NCBI GenBank assembly: GCA_905220665.1
Contig: CAJNAR010000144.1
Span: 248,001 to 312,000 of the forward strand
Length of the DNA stretch: 64,000 nucleotides
From: Albugo candida
Lineage: Eukaryota > Oomycota > Peronosporomycetes > Albuginales > Albuginaceae
Direction of reading: 5' to 3'
Shown: one piece after another, positions 1 through 10,375 of the stretch
Numbering within the stretch: the first letter of the stretch is position 1
Layout of the letters: the number at the start of each line of letters is the position of its first letter
The notes under the pieces: model-generated
The model's input: only the letters and a program-made list of their open reading frames with translations
What the model was told of the DNA's origin: nothing
Databases searched by the model: none
Translations under genes and position numbers: made by a program

Positions 1-77
1 AAGTCCGTATTGCAGACGGAGCTAAGATGGAAGCAATTGGGAGAGGATAAATTAGATTTCGTTGCAAGAGTGGTACA

Positions 78-308
78 ATGGTGACGGTGAAGGGAGTATT
101 ACACATACCCAATCTGGATAGACGGCTACTATCAGTTTCAAAGATAGCCCAACATGGACTAGACATGCGGTTCGGTGCAAATCAATGCGACATTTTTAGA
201 GGAAATGACCTGGTGGTGTCAGCGAAGCGGGAAGGGAACGTGTACACACTCAACGTGGAACATGAGCGAGCCATGGTGGTTGATCACAATAATGCTGAGA
301 GCAAGTGA
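78..308 (+). pseudogene. copia protease/GAG-pre-integrase fragment
   Basis: This 76-residue open stretch has the copia signature in which the aspartic protease end (V-LHIPNL--RLLSVSKI) leads into the GAG-pre-integrase module (YTLNVEHERAMV). The frame then closes, and the His/Cys zinc-binding part of integrase that should follow is only partly visible in other frames. It is part of the decayed element and not an independent gene. Confidence 0.7.
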
Positions 309-512
309 GAGCTATGGCATGCCAGAATGCGCCATCCGAGTCATTCAATATACGATAAAACACAGCAGTCGACTGAAGGTTTACCAAGAATTTCGGACAA
401 AGATGGAGATTTGTGCAGTGGATCTCTTCAAGGAAAGATGACAGTGGCAAGACTTCCCAAGGAATCAAAGACGAAGACTACGTAGCCATTACAATTAGTT
501 CACTCAGATATC

Positions 513-989
513 ATGGGACCCATGAAGACCAAAACTCCTGGTGGATCCCGATTCATGCTGTCATTTATTGATGACCTCTCCAAATTTGTGAACGTATTCT
601 TCTTAAAGACGAAAAGTGAGGTGACAACAAAGTTCATCGAGTACAAAAAAGAAATGGAACTACAGTGCGGAACGAGATTTAAAGCTATACGCACGGAAGA
701 TGGAGGAGAATTCAAGGACAAGAGGTTCGAGGAATTTTGCCGGATAAATGAAATCATTCACCAGACAACAGTACCTCACAGCCCGCAGCAAAACGGACTT
801 GCAGAGCGAATGAACAGGACCATCACGGAAAAAGCGAGAAGCATGATGACCTACAAGGGTGTTGCACAGAATTGGTGGGCTGGAGCGATAAATACCGCGA
901 TTCACCTGATCAATCGAACCCCAAGCGGCCAATCCATGAATACAACTCCAATCGAGAAGTGTTTTGAGATAAAGCCGCAACTACATTAG
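513..989 (+). pseudogene. copia integrase core fragment
   Basis: The 158 residues cover most of the retroviral-type integrase core. Visible motifs are SFIDDLSKFVNVFFLKTK with a catalytic Asp, IRTEDGGEFKD with the second Asp, and HSPQQNGLAERMNRTITEKAR with the catalytic Glu. The sequence continues into the copia-typical WWAGAINTAIHLINRTPS. The catalytic triad appears intact, but the frame ends at a TAG at 987-989. The downstream linker (1000-1830) is scattered over several frames. Confidence 0.8.
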
Positions 990-1829
990 CTACGGGTATT
1001 TGGATCGTTCGGATACGCTCACGTTAACGAAACTAAGCGCACGAAGTTTGAAGCGAAGAGCTTCCGTTGCATGCTACTGGGATATGCCACAAATACAAAA
1101 GGCTATAAACTTTAAGATCTGGAGACACACACGGTTCGGACCAGCAGAACGATTACACTTGACGAAAGCGAAGTTGACAGTATCTACGAGGGAGACGTGT
1201 CAAATGATACAGTGAATGACACCACAGCAATTCCTTACGAAGATGATGCGGACGATGATTTGCATAATGAAATGCATAATAGTGGAAACGGAGACGTTGA
1301 AATGAAAGACGAACACGAAGACGATGACGTCGAGATGGATAAACAGATGAGTGACATTGGACCTGAAGATGAAGTGTAAGTCCCTGTCCGGGCTGTCACC
1401 AATCTCATCAAAATCAGTCACAACAGCTCATGCACCAGCCTCGACCGATTCAAGATGGGTTTTGCCAGCAAGAAAGAGCACTTAGTCAAACAACGGGTAG
1501 CCAGATGGTCATTCAACAAGAGATAACTCGAAGACCCGATATGGAACGGAACCGACGTCTTCTTACCGACAAAACCAGTGGGAGAGATGAATACGATATT
1601 GTACAAATTGAACACCAGCCCATAATGATGATTGAGGCTGATAATGCTGACAGCCATATTGATGACAGCATCGTCGTGTACAACAACAATGTTCAGTCAA
1701 GTGACAGAGATGATAACGAACCTAAATCCAAAAAATCTAGATTGGATAGCGACACGTATTTGATGGTAGATGTCGCAATGGTTACACAAAACATCCCACG
1801 ATCGCAGGAAGATGCAACCATCTAAGATG

Positions 1830-3352
1830 AAAAAGACCAGTGGGTTAAAGCAATCAAAAACGAATTCGTTGCACACAAGCGCAACAACACGTGGTCAATT
1901 GTGCAACGAAAAACAGGAATGAAGACCATTGGAACTACGTGAGTCTGGGTCAAGAAGGAGACAGTCCCGACACTGCGCTATAAAGCGAGATTGGTTGAGA
2001 TGGGATTTTACAACATCACGGAGGAGATTTCTTCGAGACATATGCTGCTGTTGCGAGAAATAAATCGATTAGAATACTCCTATCAGAGTGCTGTGCAATT
2101 GGATACATCATTGAACAAATTGATGTGGACACAGCGTATTTGAATGCAGAAATTCAAGAAGAAGTCTACGTGGGAATACCAAAGGGACTTAACATTGGCA
2201 AACAATATGTTTTGAAGCTGAACCGTGCTTTATATGGACTAAAGCAAATCGCACATGCGTGGAAATCAACCATTCACAGTGCATTGATAAAACTGGAATT
2301 TGAAGCATGTGGTGCTGATCGATGCGTCTACAAGAAGAAGGATCGTGACGGATGGATTTACTTGTGTCTTTACGTGGATGACATGATCGTAGCAGTTAAA
2401 TCAAGTGAGACCGTGAAAAAAATCAAAATTCAAATTTCACAACGATTTCAAAGTAAAGACCTTGGGCCAGTAAAATACCTCCTAGGTGTGGAGATAAGTT
2501 ACGACCAAGAGAAGCGAGCCATGTCGATCACACAGAAGAAATATTTGGAAACGACCGCAGAAATATTCAAACAGAATCATAATCGTACCGTAGAGAACCC
2601 ATGTGATCCAGGCACTAGACTTTCAAACAAGGACAATCCGACGCATGAACCGCACACCCTATCGCCAACTTATCGGGCGGTTGCTGTATGTTGCAACATG
2701 CACACGGCTGGATGTGGCATTCGCTGTGAGTCAACTAGGCCGTTTTGCATCTAACCCTGGATCGAAGCATTCGAAAGCAGCTATCAAAGTGTTAAGATAC
2801 TTAAAATCGACGGCGACATTCGGAATACACTACACTACCTTCCATAGGACTCCAAACAAATTGTCTGCATACTGTGATGCAGATTGGGGAAACAACTTGG
2901 ATGCCCGCAGGTCTGTGAGTGGTGTATTAACACTACTGAATGGGGGACCAGTTGCATTTAAGTCGAAGTACCAACGTGCAGTGGCTTTGAGTACCTCAGA
3001 AGCTGAGTACATAGCGATCAGCATGTGTACACAGGACGTTCTGTGGGCAAGAGAAATGCTTTCCGACCTGGGAATTGAACAGAAGAATCCAACAATTGTT
3101 TGGAAAGATAACTAAGGAGCTATCGCACTTGCGACGAATCCAGGATATCATGTACGAACGAAGCATGTGGATATCCGCTATCACTTTATCCGTGAGAAGA
3201 TAACGACAAGGTTGATAAAAGTGATGTACAAGGAAACGAAGTACCAACTAGCGGACATTCTGACGAAAGCACTGGGAACAAAACGAATACATTTCATTCG
3301 TGATGCAATGGGTATCAAGAATGCGGGCAACTACATTGAGTGGGAATGTTGA
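1830..3352 (+). pseudogene. copia reverse transcriptase and RNase H, broken frames
   Basis: The reverse transcriptase starts with W-KAI-NEF-AH--NNTW near 1840 and continues through VDTAYLNAEIQEEVYVGIP and LNRALYGLKQ to the catalytic YVDDM near 2370. RNase H follows with YRQLIGRLLYVATCTRLDVAFA, YCDADWG, SVSGVL and LSTSEAEYIAIS. Defects seen are a stop near 1940, a frame change around 2600-2750 and a nonsense codon at 3113. The last exon-like stretch 3167-3352 keeps VDIRYHFIREKI and the ADILTKAL C-terminus. Apart from these lesions the sequence is well preserved, so inactivation looks recent compared with the integrase linker. Confidence 0.85.
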
Positions 3353-3552
3353 AACGTACAATATAGATGAAGCACCGAGTGTGCAGTACACACGACATGC
3401 GAAACGACGTCTATGAGGTATGACACATAATTCGACAGGTAGTGATTAGTGGCCCGTAGGAGACTGTTAAACTTGATAATATACTTCCCCTTTTGACCGA
3501 AAAATTTAAGAAATTTTCATTTTTTTTTCAATTTTCGCCCGTGTAAGATTCG

Positions 3553-3771
3553 TTTTGGTATATAAACCATATTTTTTCAGCTTTTGGTATATAATCCATA
3601 TTTTTCCAACGTTTGGTATAAAATCCATCTTTTTTTAACTTTTGGTACAAGAACCATATAACTTTTGTATATATAATCCATATTTTTTTGAGTTTTGGTA
3701 TAAAATCCATATATTTTAATTTTTGATATACAAACCATATTTTTCGAAAAAGTGGTATAAAATTCCCATGT
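3553..3771. repeat. AT-rich minisatellite, about 29-bp unit, seven to eight copies
   Basis: A tandem array follows the copia 3' end. The unit is roughly TTTTGGTATAAAATCCATA followed by a short T-run and 2-5 variable bases. Units start near 3553, 3582, 3612, 3640, 3663, 3693, 3721 and 3752. Spacing is 23-31 bp and copies differ by substitutions and T-run length. The reverse strand reads as an open frame only because the unit lacks stops in some frames; I do not consider it coding. Confidence 0.85.
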
Positions 3772-4388
3772 TCTCATTAAGAAAACACGTGAAATATATT
3801 ACTTGTACTAGAAGCCTCAGGAAAACGCGTGGAAACTATTTATCGAGAAATCAAGAAAAATTTAAAGAATCAGGAGTCGGGTCTTCCCAAACCGAGGAAT
3901 TCATAGCAATTGTCTGGTGAGTAAGTGAGTAGGCCTTATCTTCCTGTTAAAATCATGCTTTCATTTACGTATTGGTCTCATTTTTTCATTATTAAACATC
4001 CCTTTTCATGCAACCAAGAAGCAGTATATGTTGGCGATTGTTGAAGCTGATTTCCCTGAACCAGTGTGCAGCTCTTGGACGATAAATTAGTGGCTGTGGA
4101 TGTCCAGTACGAGAAGGTCTAGCCTAGCTATTAAAGTGAACTAAGGACCTCCTATATTTGAAATATCTTACTCTCCAAATTTTATCCAAAGTGCTCAAAT
4201 GCGACGATGATGCGACTTTAGGTGTACCACCTAAAGTCGGATAGAATATCTGAGGATATCCTCGGGATTGGCAGCAGTCAATCCTATTGGTTAGGAAGTG
4301 AAAGGCTAAGAATGACCGATTAGGCGAACTTAGGACCTTTTTATAACACACTTTTGCATTAGGTAAACATGGAACACCGTCGCAAGTA
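3772..4388. other. non-coding upstream part of duplicated block A
   Basis: No gene is seen. At 3905-3945 the reverse complement of the stretch around 39010-39080 recurs (TAGCAATTGTCTGGTGAG then GTAGGCCTTATC), including a short version of the CCTACTCA tract. This ties the stretch to the non-coding leader of block E. The rest is AT-rich unique-looking sequence. Confidence 0.5.
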
Positions 4389-4402
4389 TCACTCTCTCAT
4401 CC
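4389..4402 (+). promoter_or_regulatory. conserved initiator-like element of SSRQ family gene A
   Basis: TCACTCTCTCATCC lies 173 bp upstream of the start codon and recurs in the other members, about 80-90 bp upstream of the ATG. It matches the start of the oomycete initiator consensus (YCAYTYY). Upstream it is preceded by GGAACACC-TCGCAAGTA, also shared with the other copies. This is inferred from conservation; no transcription start is known. Confidence 0.45.
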
Positions 4403-4574
4403 CCACCTATTCCCAGGCCCGGCTTCGAGAAGAGAAAATCTCCGTCAGGTAAGCAAGCATCTTGCAAAATCTTCGGGATGGAAATGGGTGGGCGGCATCT
4501 GATCCGTAGAATCTTACTTGTCATCTTCCAATACACTCCTGACTACACTTTTCAAATTGGACGAATTATGAAGA

Positions 4575-5426
4575 ATGCATCATATTGCTGTTCAGTGTTT
4601 GGTTGTTGTTGCATTCATTGTGATCAATTCAAGTCGGCAGACGGATAGAACTGGTCAAGTGGTTATGAGTCTGAACGATCAGAAGAAGATCGTGTACAGG
4701 AGAGAATATGTTGAATTATACAATGAGCTTTTAATTCGCGGGATGTCAGTCGACATCACTAAGTTAAAACACGGGGAAAAGTAAGCTTAGTAGTCGAAAA
4801 ATGTAGAGGAAAAGGATTTCTTGAACCGGAGCTGACGCTAGAAGCACAATCTGTTAGCATTTCGTTGGAAGAGAACACGCATTGGGATAAAAAAGGTAAA
4901 TGCAATTCCTGCAACTCCAGTCTTTGGATTAACTCTTTCTGGCGTGTAGACGTAACCGTGAAAGACATAGAGAATCATCTCCACAAATTGTCCGAACTAC
5001 TCAATCGAAAGGCTGAGACATCCGAATCGTCAAGCGGTCGGACTTCCAGTTTAACCACCGTTTCTACTTTTGCTCGTAGACCTCGCCCGAAAGTTGGGGC
5101 ACCTCACCCGGAAGCTTTTTAGATTGTACATCATACAATCATTGGGAGAAGGTTGCTTTTATGACCCGGCTACGCTTAGGGCACTGTTACAAGCATCAGA
5201 TGGGAAAAACACGTCTGCGACCAATGAGAGTGCCAACCTCAGCGGTAAAAACAAAGAAAAACAACTGTGGGAAGAGCCAGCCATCGAAAACGATGGAGAC
5301 GGACACCAGGATGAGCTCTCAGCACCATCGACGCAATTGGATGGACCATCTGCGACCGCGAGCAAGAAGTCCTCCACCCTCCAGCAGGAAAATGAAGAGG
5401 GGAAAAACACGAACTGGCGACACTGA
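4575..5426 (+). CDS. SSRQ-family small secreted protein candidate, member A
   Basis: I do not recognise this family; it is defined here from copies inside the window. Proposed exons are 4575-4744, 4807-4895, 4950-5036 and 5080-5426. They give 230 codons in one frame through three introns of 62, 54 and 43 nt (donors GTCAGT, GTAAAT, GTCGGA; acceptors TGTAG, TGTAG, CGTAG). The start MHHIAVQCLVVVAFIVINSS has a hydrophobic core and looks like a signal peptide, followed by RQ. The third exon begins D-V-T like the other members. The C-terminus keeps DELSAPSTQLDGPSATAS and ends in TNWRH, matching member C. The first and third introns could instead be frameshifts, but acceptable splice sites restore phase exactly. 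Flanked downstream by coiled-coil and J-domain relics. Confidence 0.6.
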
Positions 5427-6330
5427 GTATATTTAAGGGCTCTTTCAATACAAGTCGGTGGCACGAACGATTTGTGCAGCATCAAGTATAATCACAAATT
5501 GAAGGAATGTACTGTTTTGCAATCAGTCCAAAGCACAATGCAACCTTCCGCAGCGATTTCCTAGTCCAAGGCTTTGCTTGGAGCTCTAGTCTCGATGCAG
5601 TGACACCGCATCTTGCGATCTCAATCACTATTACCGCCGCCAGCTTAACTAAAGCCTCCCTTCATAATAGGCTGAACTGTCCCATTTTGACATGACTATC
5701 TCTTCTTGCATGTCGTTCTTCAGCTCCATTGCCATCCGGAACGACGCTTTTCTAATTATAGCCCCGCGAGTTCAGCAAGAATCAGAGCAGTGCGAGAAGA
5801 TTTGCAGCATTGCTAGAAATGAGAAAGAACTTAAGTTCAATGGTAATGTATTCGTCTGCATAGGTGACGGTAGAGATATTGGGGACGCACTATGCGGAAA
5901 GGAATCTACGCTTGCATTTAATGATCACGAAATGATCATTTCAACTGACGAAAAACTCAATCTACTTGCTGTTACATAGTAAATGTGTTGAACAGACAAT
6001 AGACATCCGACGTGGATAAATAGGACGTAGACGAACACAGCTAGTCAATTCAGATGCAGGGCAGCATCTGCTTGTGCACCAAATATCTTAATTTAATTCA
6101 TACCTTGCTACTTTTGCTTGACGTTGCGAACATCACATCTCACCAAGGTGGAGCAAACTGGTTTAAAGTATGACTGATGAACGACTGAAACGGTACCAGT
6201 GGTGTTTCCAGTTCATTGTCGACGGTCCACTCATTGCACTGATTCAGATCTCGTCTAGCATCGAGTCTTGGTATATCAAATGAGCTGCAGAATGTTCACA
6301 CCTGTGGCTCACGGCCCACTTCATTGCGGC
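5427..6330. other. 3' flank of block A, no supported gene
   Basis: This stretch is similar in inverse orientation to about 34100-34440 and 15480-15790. An example is the shared TTGCATGTCGTTCTTCAGCTCC-type stretch near 5706 and the CTAGTCTCGATGCAGTGACACCGC stretch near 5587. A 95-codon open frame at 5692-5979 has no recognisable domain and is not conserved as an open frame in the other copies. I read it as duplicated 3' flank and not as a gene. Confidence 0.5.
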
Positions 6331-6334
6331 ATCG

Positions 6335-6640
6335 AGCACTTAAAACGAGTCAGATTCCTGCAACACTTATCAACTTTCAAAGGAAGGAATCGGATGTTGA
6401 TGCAAGAAAAAGAAAATGGCAGGGGACGATAGCCTCTTTTGCTGGAAGTAAAATCTGTCAGGAAGGAGCGACACGCATGGAAGTTGCACTGTAACAACGA
6501 CGAAGTCAAGATGAGATTCAGGAAATCGTAGCTCAAAATGATCGTCTCCAGGAAGCGAGTGAACGACTATGAAGTCGTAATATGGAAGTCGATGGTCAGC
6601 AACAATTCAGTATATAAATCTGGAACAGATCATGCTGGCA
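6335..6640 (+). pseudogene. coiled-coil gene relic, block A copy
   Basis: A degenerate reading frame with several stops contains charged heptad-like sequence, for example DEIQEIVAQNDRLQEASERL near 6510-6570. The same DNA recurs at 15135-15420 and 33290-33560 on the minus strand, always between an SSRQ gene and a J-domain gene or relic. No copy is open over its full length. The original protein is not identified, and two stops and at least one frame change interrupt this copy. Confidence 0.55.
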
Positions 6641-6917
6641 CAATGATGTAGAAAACTTGGATAAACGACATTTTCAAGAACTTTGGGGAATTTATAGCTG
6701 CGCACTTTATTTCGATCATGCACCAGCTTGCGATGGTCTAGTCATCTTCGGCGGTTCAATTGATCGAGTAAGTTTGTTTCTTACTCTTCTGTCAGATTCT
6801 TATCGTGCAATCGCTCAAGTAGGCGCAAACTGCTAAGATTCCGTTTGTCATTAATCTACTATCCTGTCGCGATTGAGTCATCGCAAGTCGGTAAATTGAA
6901 TCGCTTAGTTTCAATTA

Positions 6918-7300
6918 TGAGAAATGAAAGAGATTGCCGAATCCGATCACCATTTCTTTTCATAAAGTATTTGGTGTCCAAATATGCCCTAGCGAATTTG
7001 AAATCAAAACTGCTTATCGCAAACTGGCGCTAAAGTACCATCATGATCCCCATGCTGGTTCGAAAGAAGCTGTGAAGTAACTCAAAACGTTTAACTGCAT
7101 ACACGGTGCTAAGCGATCCAAACAAACGGCGACAGCATGACCTCTCGGTTGAGACCGGCAAGAGGATAGAAGTCGAAAGTGTGGATGTGGAAGCAATTTG
7201 TGGATTGAACGAATGGTTGGAGCGCTTTCAACCAGACCGGGCGACAGATCACGACTGTGAAGCTGAGTGTACGCTTCGCGCTACTAGCAATACTACTTAA
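6918..7300 (+). pseudogene. J-domain protein relic, block A copy of the 33.0-kb gene
   Basis: The stretch aligns by eye with the first about 100 codons of the intact J-domain gene at 31816-33006. [17 protein letters not shown] matches [15 protein letters not shown], and [18 protein letters not shown] matches [18 protein letters not shown], followed by [10 protein letters not shown]. The catalytic HPD is changed to HHD. There is a stop just after (near 7078) and a frameshift near 7100. The homology ends around 7215, so only the N-terminal part was copied or survived. Even the leader ATCTACTATCCTGTCGCGATT upstream is shared with the parent. Confidence 0.85.
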
Positions 7301-7848
7301 GGAAGGAAGCAATAGAAGTAACAAAAGCAACATTCTTGGTCCAGCGTTGCAATAAAAATGATCTCCAAGGTGCTTCTATTGATTGAAATCATCTTGCCAC
7401 AAAACTAAGTCGCTTGTGAAGTGCTTTAGCTCGATTGTCTGAAGGAATAGGTTGCAAGGATCCGATGTACAGTACAGCAGTTTTAAAAATCAACAACTCG
7501 GTAGGATCACCCGACATGTAATCACTTCACTTAATGCATTGCACCAAGTATGTTCACCTGCTAATTCTCTTTTGATCTTCTTCGTGGTTGCTTTGTAGTT
7601 CACCTACAACAGCTTCTTTGTATAGCAAATGAGCTTCCAACAGATCGTGTTAGTGTTGAAAATTCAAGCGTGACCTTTTTCTTCTTGGCTCTATCGCTTA
7701 CTCTATTCCGTTTGCATCTTGAATCATCATCTCCTGCATTGATACCAATAATGCTACTATTTCCGAGTGATTGTTTCTTGCTGTGTCTCTATCGTCTTTG
7801 TCTCACTTTCTTTGCGCCCGTCTCACTATTGAAAAGTTCCTGAATCTC
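7300..7848. other. intergenic, nothing recognised
   Basis: AT-rich sequence with no open frame above about 40 codons that starts with ATG and no motif I can name. Some pyrimidine-rich runs occur. Confidence 0.4.
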
Positions 7849-8031
7849 TTACTTGTAGCAAGAGTTTCTTTTACCGAGATTGTCCTTCGCAGTACAATGA
7901 TCCGGTCCTATAGTTCCAAATGTTCCTGTACTTTTCTCACGTAAATTGTGGCTCTGTCGCTGACCCTCATAGGAGCGATTTCTCCGCTGATGAGACTGCA
8001 GGAACTCCATCAAAAAACAAACTTCCTTCAA
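7849..8031 (-). pseudogene. duplicated unidentified coding fragment, copy 1
   Basis: The minus-strand frame reads FLMEFLQSHQRR, then GQRQSHNLREKSTGTF and DHCTAKDN. It is clearly related at DNA and protein level to the plus-strand stretch 13809-14060 (FLMEYLESHQRRK, QRQSHNPRKKSTGTS, DHCAVKDN). Both lie beyond the J-domain relic of their block and in the opposite orientation to it, so the order of the duplicated segment is conserved. The protein is hydrophilic and not recognised. Whether it was ever a gene end or an exon cannot be decided here. Confidence 0.4.
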
Positions 8032-8099
8032 GATTGCATCGAGCTGTGCGGAGGAGCTTCACGAAAAAAATCCAATGAAAAGAGGTATATGTGATCGAC

Positions 8100-9115
8100 C
8101 GTTACGCCTTACATGAGAGAGACCGTCGTACACTTTTATTTCTGTTTTTCGAACGTGTCTTTCAGTAGTATCGCTCCATGTCGCAAATGCTCGCTATGTA
8201 CTGAATATCTTTCTGATGACTGGAGACATTGATTTGACTTTGTTAAGTCCATTCCATTCATTCAGACTTGCAATGCAAAAGTATCCGCTCATAGTGCTCT
8301 TCCCCATACGATTATTGCAAGTAATGATTTTTGCACACTCTGGAAATATTCCAGCTTCAACTGAGACAATATGCTTTATCACTCAACGGCTTACGTCACT
8401 GCTTCTATAACTGCACCTGAGCGATTGAGAAACCGTAAAAATTGAAGGTCTGAATAGTGCTGGCTGGTTTCAAAGTCACGTCTGCAAATGTGAGGTTTCC
8501 TATGTAATTTTAGAGTTGTTGAGACCTCAAAGCTGGGCAGAACATCAATACATGTGGCGTTTAACTGCCTGTAGTTATGACTGTTGATGCGTCTTTTCAG
8601 CGCTTGATCACAAAGACCAAAGCGGTCGCCTTGTGCAGAGTGGTGCTCCAAGCACCTTGTTATCGACTTGAAACGGATGGCTGAAAACTTGCCTGGGAGA
8701 AGCCGTCTTGCTGCGATATGGACGCTGTATTTGATCGCTGGATTGGATGCTGCTATCTGATAGAGCTGTATCGCTGCTACACATACCGATGCTCATAAAT
8801 ACTTTTGATTTGCTCACTCGAGATCAGGTTTGAAGCCCTATTACGGACACATTCGACCTGAGTCGGATACTACCAGGAAATACTGTACTGATCTGAGTCT
8901 ACGAATACCAAGTCGTGCGCTTCCGAATACCCGAGATTGTATCGACTTCTATTACCCGTTCTCACGCAAATAAACAGCATCGATGGAAAACATTATTTTA
9001 TTCCTGCTATCCCTCAGAGACAACAAATACGTTTCAAGTCGATTGCTCTGCAGTGAAAGCGCTCAAGACACCATGTGGAGGAAGCCGCAAAGCGGTGGAT
9101 GTACCAACGTAAGTG
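8100..9115. other. duplicated non-coding stretch shared with 44.28-45.2 kb
   Basis: Long colinear similarity exists to 44285-45200 in the same orientation, for example GTTACGCCTTACATGAGAGAGACC (8103) and AGAGTGGTGCTCCAAGCACC (about 8636 versus 44711) followed by GGGAGAAGCCGTCTTGCTGCGATATGGACGCTGTATTTGA. No open frame is conserved between the copies. It may include the promoter and first exons of the NDUFAF7-like relic that follows. Confidence 0.6.
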
Positions 9116-9117
9116 GA

Positions 9118-10375
9118 AGTTGAAAAGCCTTTCTCCGATTCCAAGTAGTTTGATCAGCGTTTCGAAGACCGCCCCCCCCCGGCTAAATACATGTAAAGAG
9201 TGCACCAACAGCTCATCCTATTGAAACTTTGCTCGTACAATTTGCCCTCCCAAGAATCTTCCATAACGATTAAAATATTCGGCGTAGAGGGCGGCTTTAC
9301 CACCCTTCCGGAAATTAGTCAAATGTTTCGAGAATTTATCGCAATTTTGGTATATTGCCACATGTGCAGAAATGGAGTCACTCGATCCTATTAATATTTT
9401 GGAGCTGGTCCAGGAAGAGGAAATCCCATGTCCGTCTGTTCTGCGTTCTACTCGAGCGTTTGCACGTTTCCATAGTGCGTTACAAGTTAGCATGAGTGAG
9501 ATCAGTCCTGGTAAAGACTGATTGAATACATTTGCATACAATATATCTGATGTGGTTCTCTAGCGCTTCAGAAGATGGAAGAAGAGATACTTAAAAGATG
9601 TTGTTCATAACAAATCTCTGCAATGCCACACAAGTGTCACTCATGTGCCTGAAGGACCTCTTCTTGTGCTTGCTCAGGTATAACTTATTTTGTTCTTTTT
9701 CATGATGGATTAAATTTATTCATTCTCAGATTTTTTTATGCGATGCCTATGCATCAATTCGAATATATAGAGCAATATTTCCGCGAATTTTTTGTGTTGA
9801 TCAATTCCCAATAAAATTCTATTCCTTGGTCAGCGGCTGATGTGAGCGATTGATTGACTCTCAGACTGATAGCAGGAATCAGCTCTTCGAATTTGTGCCA
9901 TCGCCAGGTCCAACACCACAGCCAGAATCTTCACCGGCCGTCAAAATATTCGAGTACTGAATCGATCAGCTGCATCGGATGAGCTTGTGATCACTGAAAA
10001 AGCAAATATGAGATCAACTCGCAATGTCACCCAACAGCATAACAATTATGCAAGGAGTAAAAAAGAGGATTTCAGCGAATCGTGGCGCTGCATTGATTGT
10101 CGATTATTGCCATGATCATTCGTCCTCTTTCAGCCTTCGCGGAATCCGAAATCACAAATTTGTAGACGCTTTGAAAGAACATGTTGACATTGATTTAGTG
10201 AGCGCTCACAGCAGGGTGTCAATTCTCCTGGGTGTTACGTTTTTTTTCCTTTCGTAGAGCGCAAATGTAGCTCTCAATACGCTCAAGCGAAACGTTACGG
10301 AAGACTTTCACAAGAACTATATTTTCCAAACACTTGGGGTAGAGCATCGGTTGCAGTTTTACTTAAATAGTATGA
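9118..10375 (+). pseudogene. NDUFAF7/MidA-type methyltransferase relic, copy 1
   Basis: Scattered frames spell the order of a MidA/NDUFAF7 (DUF185) protein. In order these are FGVEGGFTTLPEISQMFREF (about 9275; family FG--GDF-TSPEISQMFGE), the SAM-binding loop GAGPGRGN at 9401-9424, VSMSEISPG (about 9488), HVPEGPLLVLAQ (about 9645; family VP-G---LAHEFFDALP), FVPSPGPTPQ (about 9892) and RGAALIVDYCHDHSSSF (about 10082; family GGAALI-DYGHD) with LRGIRNHKFVDAL. The end is FQTLGVEHRLQF near 10330. Frameshifts, stops and a C-run (9172-9180) break it. In eukaryotes this family methylates NDUFS2 during mitochondrial complex I assembly; no active product is expected from this copy. Confidence 0.8.

Larger units (their letters stand above)
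1..3352 (+). mobile_element. Ty1/copia retrotransposon, 3' part, decayed
   Basis: The polyprotein order of a Ty1/copia element is visible on the plus strand. The end of protease and the GAG-pre-integrase region lie at 78-308 (LHIPNLDRRLLSVSKIAQHG). The integrase core is at 513-989 (D-D-E region, HSPQQNGLAERMNRT). Reverse transcriptase runs from about 1830 to 2700 (QIDVDTAYLNAEI, YVDDMIV) and RNase H from about 2603 to 3352 (YCDADWGN, STSEAEYIA, ADILTKALG). Frames are broken several times, with stops at 990 and near 1940 and a frame change near 2600. The normal DNQGAIAL of RNase H reads DN-stop-GAIAL at 3113-3115, a C-to-T change. The 5' LTR, gag and most of protease lie outside the window. 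No convincing 3' LTR was found. Confidence 0.9.

Noticed and set aside
3528..3777. Minus-strand repetitive protein frames over the minisatellite
   Set aside because: The reading frame arises from the repeat unit lacking stops; no start context or neighbours support a gene.
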